Source: Fimimonas sp963619835 (lineage in GTDB: Bacteria > Bacillota > Clostridia > Christensenellales > CAG-314). From it: 9,945 nucleotides of DNA. The notes under the pieces are model-generated. The model did not search any database. It was not told the origin of the DNA and saw only the letters and a list, made by a program, of their open reading frames with translations. The position numbers and the translations under genes are program-made. Where the stretch lies: assembly GCA_963619835.1 (NCBI GenBank), contig CAVEYD010000034.1:1-9945 (forward strand), written 5' to 3'. Below, piece by piece: positions 7,033 to 9,945 of this stretch; the first letter of the stretch is position 1, and each line of letters begins with the position of its first letter.

Positions 7033-7046
7033 TGTGAGAAATCACA
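7033..7046 (+). other. GAAA-tetraloop hairpin at the predicted 5' end of the OLE transcript
   Basis: TGTGA (7033-7037) and TCACA (7042-7046) pair perfectly around a GAAA loop, a stable GNRA tetraloop. The hairpin begins at about the predicted start of transcription, so it may form the 5' end of the primary transcript. I do not know it as part of the OLE consensus. Confidence 0.5.
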
Positions 7047-7197
7047 TACAATTTAATAAAAACTTGGTGGTGCAGTATTCTAGTCAGAATCGAACAAGTT
7101 GAAGGCGGGGCTAAAAGACCGTCGACGAGCATATCGATGAAGTTTCTGGTGCTGGCTTTCGTTGCCCAAACGGGGGCTTGTGCTGGAAGTTAAGATT

Positions 7198-7235
7198 GAT
7201 GGGTAAGACGTAACGGCATATGTTATAATCCCATC
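7198..7235 (+). other. OLE 5'-domain hairpin
   Basis: GATGGG (7198-7203) pairs with CCCATC (7230-7235). Inside it TAAC (7211-7214) can pair with GTTA (7222-7225). It is a clear local element of the 5' half of the RNA. Confidence 0.6.
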
Positions 7236-7254
7236 TTTCGTGGAGACTCTACAC

Positions 7255-7284
7255 GGTGGTAGATAGGTTATTCCATTTACTACT
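7255..7284 (+). other. OLE 5'-domain hairpin with G-U pairs
   Basis: GGTGGTA (7255-7261) pairs with TACTACT (7278-7284) through five Watson-Crick and two G-U pairs. The stem continues inward through 7262-7264 with 7275-7277, and G7266-G7267 with C7273-C7274 around a TTATT loop. Wobble pairs in place of mismatches suggest selection on structure rather than sequence. Confidence 0.55.
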
Positions 7285-7365
7285 GTCTGAGATTAAACCT
7301 GCTATGCGGTGCCAAACGCTGTGTACAGAGTAGCTTGTTTTGAGTGGAATTTTGGGAGTACTGAA

Positions 7366-7401
7366 CGTAAATTGTTTGTTGGCCAATAAACAATTTTTGC
7401 G
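7366..7401 (+). other. Longest local hairpin in OLE RNA
   Basis: A perfect stem of nine pairs, AAATTGTTT (7369-7377) with AAACAATTT (7388-7396), continues through a G-U and two A-U pairs to a GGCC loop (7381-7384). An outer CG/CG step (7366-7367 with 7400-7401) could extend it, but would compete with the next hairpin (7395-7429). Confidence 0.65.
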
Positions 7402-7429
7402 AATGCTTTACGAAATGAATTCTGCAAAA
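7395..7429 (+). other. Bulged OLE hairpin adjacent to the longest stem
   Basis: TTTTGC (7395-7400) pairs with GCAAAA (7424-7429). The stem continues as GAAT (7401-7404) with ATTC (7419-7422), leaving T7423 as a single-base bulge: ten pairs in all. Its first bases overlap the end of the preceding hairpin by one or two positions, so the two either abut or exchange pairs. Confidence 0.6.
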
Positions 7430-7523
7430 GAAACTAAAATTTGTTCTTCTCTGCTAAGGAAATCTTCTAGACTGCAATTCAGGCTTATTGGAGATTATAG
7501 TACGGACTAAGTGGCGATTCAGT

Positions 7524-7546
7524 TGTGTAAATGGCAACATTACACA
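7524..7546 (+). other. GCAA-tetraloop hairpin in the OLE 3' domain
   Basis: TGTGTA (7524-7529) pairs with TACACA (7541-7546). The stem continues as ATG (7531-7533) with CAT (7538-7540) around the GNRA loop GCAA (7534-7537), with one A bulged at 7529-7530. In the studied OLE RNA, the 3' part contains a GNRA tetraloop-receptor region recognised by OapB; this hairpin is a candidate counterpart (inference). Confidence 0.6.
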
Positions 7547-7607
7547 TGCAAAATGAAAAGGAAACTGCTTTTACGGTGACGGAAAGTTTTTGCGTGGGAA
7601 ATCCTAC

Positions 7608-7629
7608 TGAACCTATGCCGTAAGGTTTA
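7608..7629 (+). other. OLE 3'-domain terminal hairpin
   Basis: TGAACCT (7608-7614) pairs with AGGTTTA (7623-7629) with one G-U pair. It is immediately followed by the 3' strand of the 8-bp domain helix (7631-7638) and then by the closing-helix strand (7640-7646), so three helices meet here. Confidence 0.55.
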
Positions 7630-7646
7630 TCCAATAAGTCACCACC

Positions 7647-7672
7647 TTTTTTTATTTAATTAATTTTTTTTT
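7647..7672 (+). terminator. T-rich tail after OLE RNA (possible 3' end or pause site)
   Basis: Seven T (7647-7653) follow directly on the CACCACC strand of the OLE closing helix, and nine more T lie at 7664-7672. No compact GC-rich hairpin abuts the first T run. If it ends transcription, the closing helix, with its partner strand about 570 bases upstream, would have to act as the stem. oapA starts 10 bases after the second run, so read-through or a further promoter is needed for oapA and dxs. Confidence 0.4.
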
Positions 7673-7681
7673 GAGGAATAT

Positions 7682-8317
7682 ATGAAGAAAGACGACAGTG
7701 TGCCGTTATCTCAAAACGGCAATGATGACTTGGCTGATCGAAGTACTATTGCCGAAGATCAAATAGAAAAGAAAAAAGATAAGCAAAAAAAGAAAAAAAA
7801 GAATTACTGGCCTTTAAAAGCCATGATAATTACTTTTTGTATTTCTTTTTTTGTAAATGCGGGCTCGGAACTTATTCTTGAAGGTGCGCAACTGTGGCTT
7901 GCGATAATGCTTACTTGCATAATTATATTTATTGGGGTAATATTTGACATTGTTGCGACCGCATCAACTTCTTGTGACATTCAACCTTTTTTGTCGATGG
8001 CTTCCCGCAAAGTTAAGGGTGCAAAAATTGCAGTAAAAATTGCAAAGAACGGCGATGTAGTTTCTAGTATTTGCGGAGACATTGTCGGTGATATTTGCGG
8101 AATTGTTTCCGGTGTTTGCGCAGCTTCGATTGCAGCAAGTGTTGTTTCAATGCTTGGTCTGACAATGGACTTTTGGATATCTGTTGGGATTTGTGCTTTT
8201 GTTTCGACTGCTACAATTACTTTGAAAGCGGTGGGAAAAGGTTATGCCGTAAACAATGCAAACGGAGTTGTGCTTTTTGTCGCTAAATTTTTGAGTTTGT
8301 TTACAAAAGAAGGCTAA
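7682..8317 (+). CDS. oapA: OLE-associated membrane protein OapA
   Basis: This 211-residue integral membrane protein has no general enzyme motif. Residues 1-28 are polar and acidic, followed by a strongly basic stretch (K30-K40, ten Lys of eleven positions) suited to binding RNA or membrane phosphates. Four hydrophobic segments lie at about 46-66, 71-94, 132-158 and 163-184. Between the second and third is a basic loop with P-F-L-S-M-A-S-R-K-V-K-G-A-K (102-115) and K-N-G-D-V-V. The third segment starts G-D-I-V-G-D-I-C-G-I-V-S-G (132-144) with Asp133 and Asp137 in or near the membrane, rich in Gly and small residues. The tail (193-207) is amphipathic. In H. halodurans OapA is a four-helix membrane protein encoded directly after OLE RNA that holds the RNA at the membrane. 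The ribosome site GAGG (7673-7676) is 5 bases before the ATG. The identification follows from context, topology and remembered family features. Confidence 0.88.
   Translation: MKKDDSVPLSQNGNDDLADRSTIAEDQIEKKKDKQKKKKKNYWPLKAMIITFCISFFVNAGSELILEGAQLWLAIMLTCIIIFIGVIFDIVATASTSCDIQPFLSMASRKVKGAKIAVKIAKNGDVVSSICGDIVGDICGIVSGVCAASIAASVVSMLGLTMDFWISVGICAFVSTATITLKAVGKGYAVNNANGVVLFVAKFLSLFTKEG
8308..8313 (+). promoter_or_regulatory. Ribosome binding site of dxs inside the end of oapA
   Basis: AGAAGG, 5 bases before the GTG at 8319, lies in the last codons of oapA. With one base between the oapA stop and the GTG, it supports the unusual start and coupled translation. Confidence 0.7.
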
Positions 8318-8318
8318 T

Positions 8319-9945
8319 GTGTTAGAAAAAATTAAAACTGTTGCCGATTTGCAAAAACTTGAAGTAAAGCAACTTCCTGATTTGTGCAATGAAATTAGAG
8401 AAAAACTTGTGTCCGTCGTTATGAATAACGGCGGACATTTGGCAAGCAATCTTGGCGCAGTGGAACTAACTGTAGCATTGCATTACGTTTACGGAGCGTC
8501 CGACAAAATTGTTTGGGATGTTGGCCATCAAAGTTATGTACATAAAATTTTGACTGAAAGAAACGAGAATTTTGATTCTTTAAGACAAAAAGATGGTATT
8601 TCGGGATTTCCCAACGCGGAAGAATCTAATTTTGACCTGTTTACTGTGGGGCACGCCGGGACTGCAATTTCACAGGCAGTCGGTCTTTGCAGAGCAAGAG
8701 ATATTTTAGGCGAAAACTATAATGTTGTTGCGGTTGTTGGCGACGGAAGTTTTACTTGCGGTGAAACGTACGAAGCATTGAATAATGTTAAGGACACAAA
8801 CTTGCTAGTTGTTCTTAATGATAACAACATGTCGATTTCTGAAAGCGTTGGAACAGCAACTTTAAATTTGTCCAAGCTTCGTGTAGGAAAGTACGACAGA
8901 AATAAAAAAAGATTAAAAAGGTTTTTGCATGCAATTCCGCTTGTCGGTAAGCCCTTATACAATTTTTTGAGGTTTTGCAAACAAAAGGCAAAATTAAAAT
9001 TTTACAGAAATAGTTATTTTGACAATTTTGACGTAAAATACGTTGGAATAATCGACGGAAACGAAGTGGAAACTTTAGTCTACTATCTAAAAAAGATTAA
9101 AGAAAATGTTACAAAGCCTACTTTGCTTCATGTTATTACAAAAAAAGGTAAAGGCTACGAACCGGCGGAGAAAGATCCACAAAAATTTCATTCCGTTGCT
9201 TGCATTGATAGTGAAAACTCAAAAATTGACAGTTCAACTATTGTTTCAAATACGATTTGTAAGATTGCCGAAAGTAACAAAAATGTTTGCTGTGTAAGTG
9301 CAGCAATGATATCTTCGGTTGGCTTTGGTGAGTTTGCTAAAAAGTTTCCCGAAAGATGTTTTGATGTAGGAATTGCTGAAGAACACGCCGTAACTTTTGC
9401 CGGTGGACTTGCGAAAGGTGGTATGAAACCTTTTGTTGGAATATATTCCACATTTTTGCAACGAAGTTATGACCAAATTTTACATGATGTTTGTTTGCAA
9501 AATTTGCCCGTTACTTTTTTGATAGATAGGGCAGGTTTTGTGGGTGAGGACGGAAAAACTCATCAAGGGTTGTTTGATTTGTCTTATTTAAGCAATATTC
9601 CAAATTTAAAAATTTGGACACCGCGGACTTGTTTGCAACTTCAACAAATGATTGAAAAAAGTTTAACAGAAAAACAAGCTGTAGCGATTAGATATCCAAG
9701 ATATTTGACAGATGAGAAAGTGCCATTTAAAGAAAATTGGAATATATTTGGAGCGGAAAGCAATATTTTTATTTTGGCAGTTGGACCGTCAATGTTTGAT
9801 TTGGCAAGAAGGTTTGAAAAAGTTTGTAAGATTGTAGAAGTTACTTCGATAAAACCACTTGATGAGATTTTTTTGAATAGCTTAAAAAACTGTGATATAG
9901 TTACTCTTGAAGAAAATGTTGTTGATGGCGGTTTTGGACAAAAAA
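8319..9945 (+). CDS. dxs: 1-deoxy-D-xylulose-5-phosphate synthase (3' end beyond window)
   Basis: The frame opens at GTG 8319 (V-L-E-K-I-K...) and stays open for 542 codons to the window edge; a full Dxs has about 620 residues. The enzyme joins pyruvate and glyceraldehyde 3-phosphate with thiamine diphosphate, the first step of the MEP isoprenoid pathway. Visible motifs are G-G-H-L-A-S-N-L-G-A-V-E-L (38-50, catalytic His40), W-D-V-G-H-Q (66-71), G-H-A-G-T-A-I-S (111-118) and the thiamine motif G-D-G-S-F-T...N-D-N-N-M-S-I-S (141-174). The pyrimidine domain has A-E-E-H-A-V-T-F (353-360, Glu354), Y-S-T-F-L-Q-R (376-382) and D-R-A-G-F-V-G...T-H-Q-G (403-417). G-H-A-G-T-A-I-S differs from the more common G-H-S-S-T-S-I-S. 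The nearby ATG (8317-8319) runs into a stop after two codons and cannot be the start. It lies downstream of ispA in the same pathway. Confidence 0.96.
   Translation, partial: MLEKIKTVADLQKLEVKQLPDLCNEIREKLVSVVMNNGGHLASNLGAVELTVALHYVYGASDKIVWDVGHQSYVHKILTERNENFDSLRQKDGISGFPNAEESNFDLFTVGHAGTAISQAVGLCRARDILGENYNVVAVVGDGSFTCGETYEALNNVKDTNLLVVLNDNNMSISESVGTATLNLSKLRVGKYDRNKKRLKRFLHAIPLVGKPLYNFLRFCKQKAKLKFYRNSYFDNFDVKYVGIIDGNEVETLVYYLKKIKENVTKPTLLHVITKKGKGYEPAEKDPQKFHSVACIDSENSKIDSSTIVSNTICKIAESNKNVCCVSAAMISSVGFGEFAKKFPERCFDVGIAEEHAVTFAGGLAKGGMKPFVGIYSTFLQRSYDQILHDVCLQNLPVTFLIDRAGFVGEDGKTHQGLFDLSYLSNIPNLKIWTPRTCLQLQQMIEKSLTEKQAVAIRYPRYLTDEKVPFKENWNIFGAESNIFILAVGPSMFDLARRFEKVCKIVEVTSIKPLDEIFLNSLKNCDIVTLEENVVDGGFGQK

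Larger units (their letters stand above)
7066..7646 (+). ncRNA. ole: OLE RNA (Ornate Large Extremophilic RNA)
   Basis: This 581-nt stretch has no ORF and is full of pairing. GGTGGTG (7066-7072) pairs with CACCACC (7640-7646), joining both ends. CTTATTGG (7484-7491) pairs with CCAATAAG (7631-7638) to close a 3' domain next to it. Inside that domain AGTA(C)GGA (7499-7506) can pair with TCCTACT (7602-7608), and ATGCAAAA (7546-7553) with TTTTGCGT (7588-7595). Local hairpins lie at 7198-7235, 7256-7283, 7366-7401, 7396-7428, 7524-7546 and 7608-7629. OLE RNA is about 600 nt in H. halodurans and typically lies between ispA and oapA/dxs, exactly the arrangement here. There it is an abundant membrane-localised RNA bound by OapA and other proteins (OapB, OapC), needed under cold, alcohol and magnesium stress. 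Its biochemical role is unknown. Identification rests on size, context and structure, not on an alignment. Confidence 0.9.

Noticed and set aside
6984..7681. Tested whether the noncoding gap could be another large RNA (RNase P RNA, tmRNA, group II intron) or a long riboswitch.
   Set aside because: I see no RNase P signature, no alanine acceptor end of tmRNA, no intron-encoded protein or domain V. A closing helix over about 570 bases is far larger than a riboswitch. The ispA-oapA-dxs context fits OLE.
8095..8286. Open, cysteine-rich frame on the plus strand.
   Set aside because: It lies wholly inside oapA in another frame, has no ribosome site and no recognisable domain.
8147..8449. Minus-strand open frame of 100 codons across the oapA-dxs junction.
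   Set aside because: It is antisense to two clear genes with no ribosome site or family resemblance; low-complexity codon mirror of the coding strand.
1..9945. CRISPR arrays, insertion sequences, tRNA genes, attachment sites.
   Set aside because: No regularly spaced repeats, transposase-like frames, cloverleaf sequences or long direct repeats were seen on either strand.

Overview
The window is a dense, entirely plus-strand stretch of an AT-rich Firmicutes-type (clostridial) chromosome. The evidence is strong Shine-Dalgarno sequences, overlapping genes, and a gene order also known from Bacillus and Clostridia (Xaa-Pro peptidase, efp, Asp23-family gene, nusB, folD, xseA, xseB, ispA, dxs). The species cannot be read from the sequence; an uncultured gut or environmental clostridial lineage is my inference.

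Layout. Positions 1-417 hold the end of ribF (riboflavin kinase domain). It overlaps an endonuclease IV-like TIM-barrel gene (410-1255), followed by an M24 aminopeptidase (1269-2333) and efp (2358-2918). A hairpin at 2933-2960 probably ends this unit. A good extended -10 promoter at 3052-3080 starts a second operon: Asp23/Gls24 protein (3115-3444), nusB (3479-3871), folD (3868-4686), xseA (4776-5960), xseB (5984-6181) and ispA (6171-6983).

The centre of interest is the 698-base gap between ispA and the next gene. It holds no ORF but a large structured RNA of about 580 nt. A 7-bp pairing (7066-7072 with 7640-7646) joins its ends, an 8-bp pairing (7484-7491 with 7631-7638) closes a 3' domain, and many local hairpins lie inside, one with a GCAA tetraloop. 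Size, position (ispA - RNA - small membrane protein - dxs) and the protein downstream identify it as OLE RNA (Ornate Large Extremophilic RNA). The membrane protein at 7682-8317 is its partner OapA. The RNA has its own apparent promoter (6999-7027) and a GAAA-loop hairpin at the predicted 5' end. dxs then begins at a GTG (8319) one base after the oapA stop and runs off the window.

How the parts fit: ispA and dxs supply isoprenoid precursors and FPP; nusB, folD and xseAB are housekeeping genes. In Halalkalibacterium (Bacillus) halodurans, OLE RNA and OapA form an abundant membrane-bound ribonucleoprotein needed for tolerance of cold, short-chain alcohols and magnesium stress. Its biochemical function is still unresolved. 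Other observations: FolD lacks the catalytic lysine of the cyclohydrolase site, IspA is shortened after its second aspartate motif, and the endonuclease IV-like protein lacks one canonical metal ligand.
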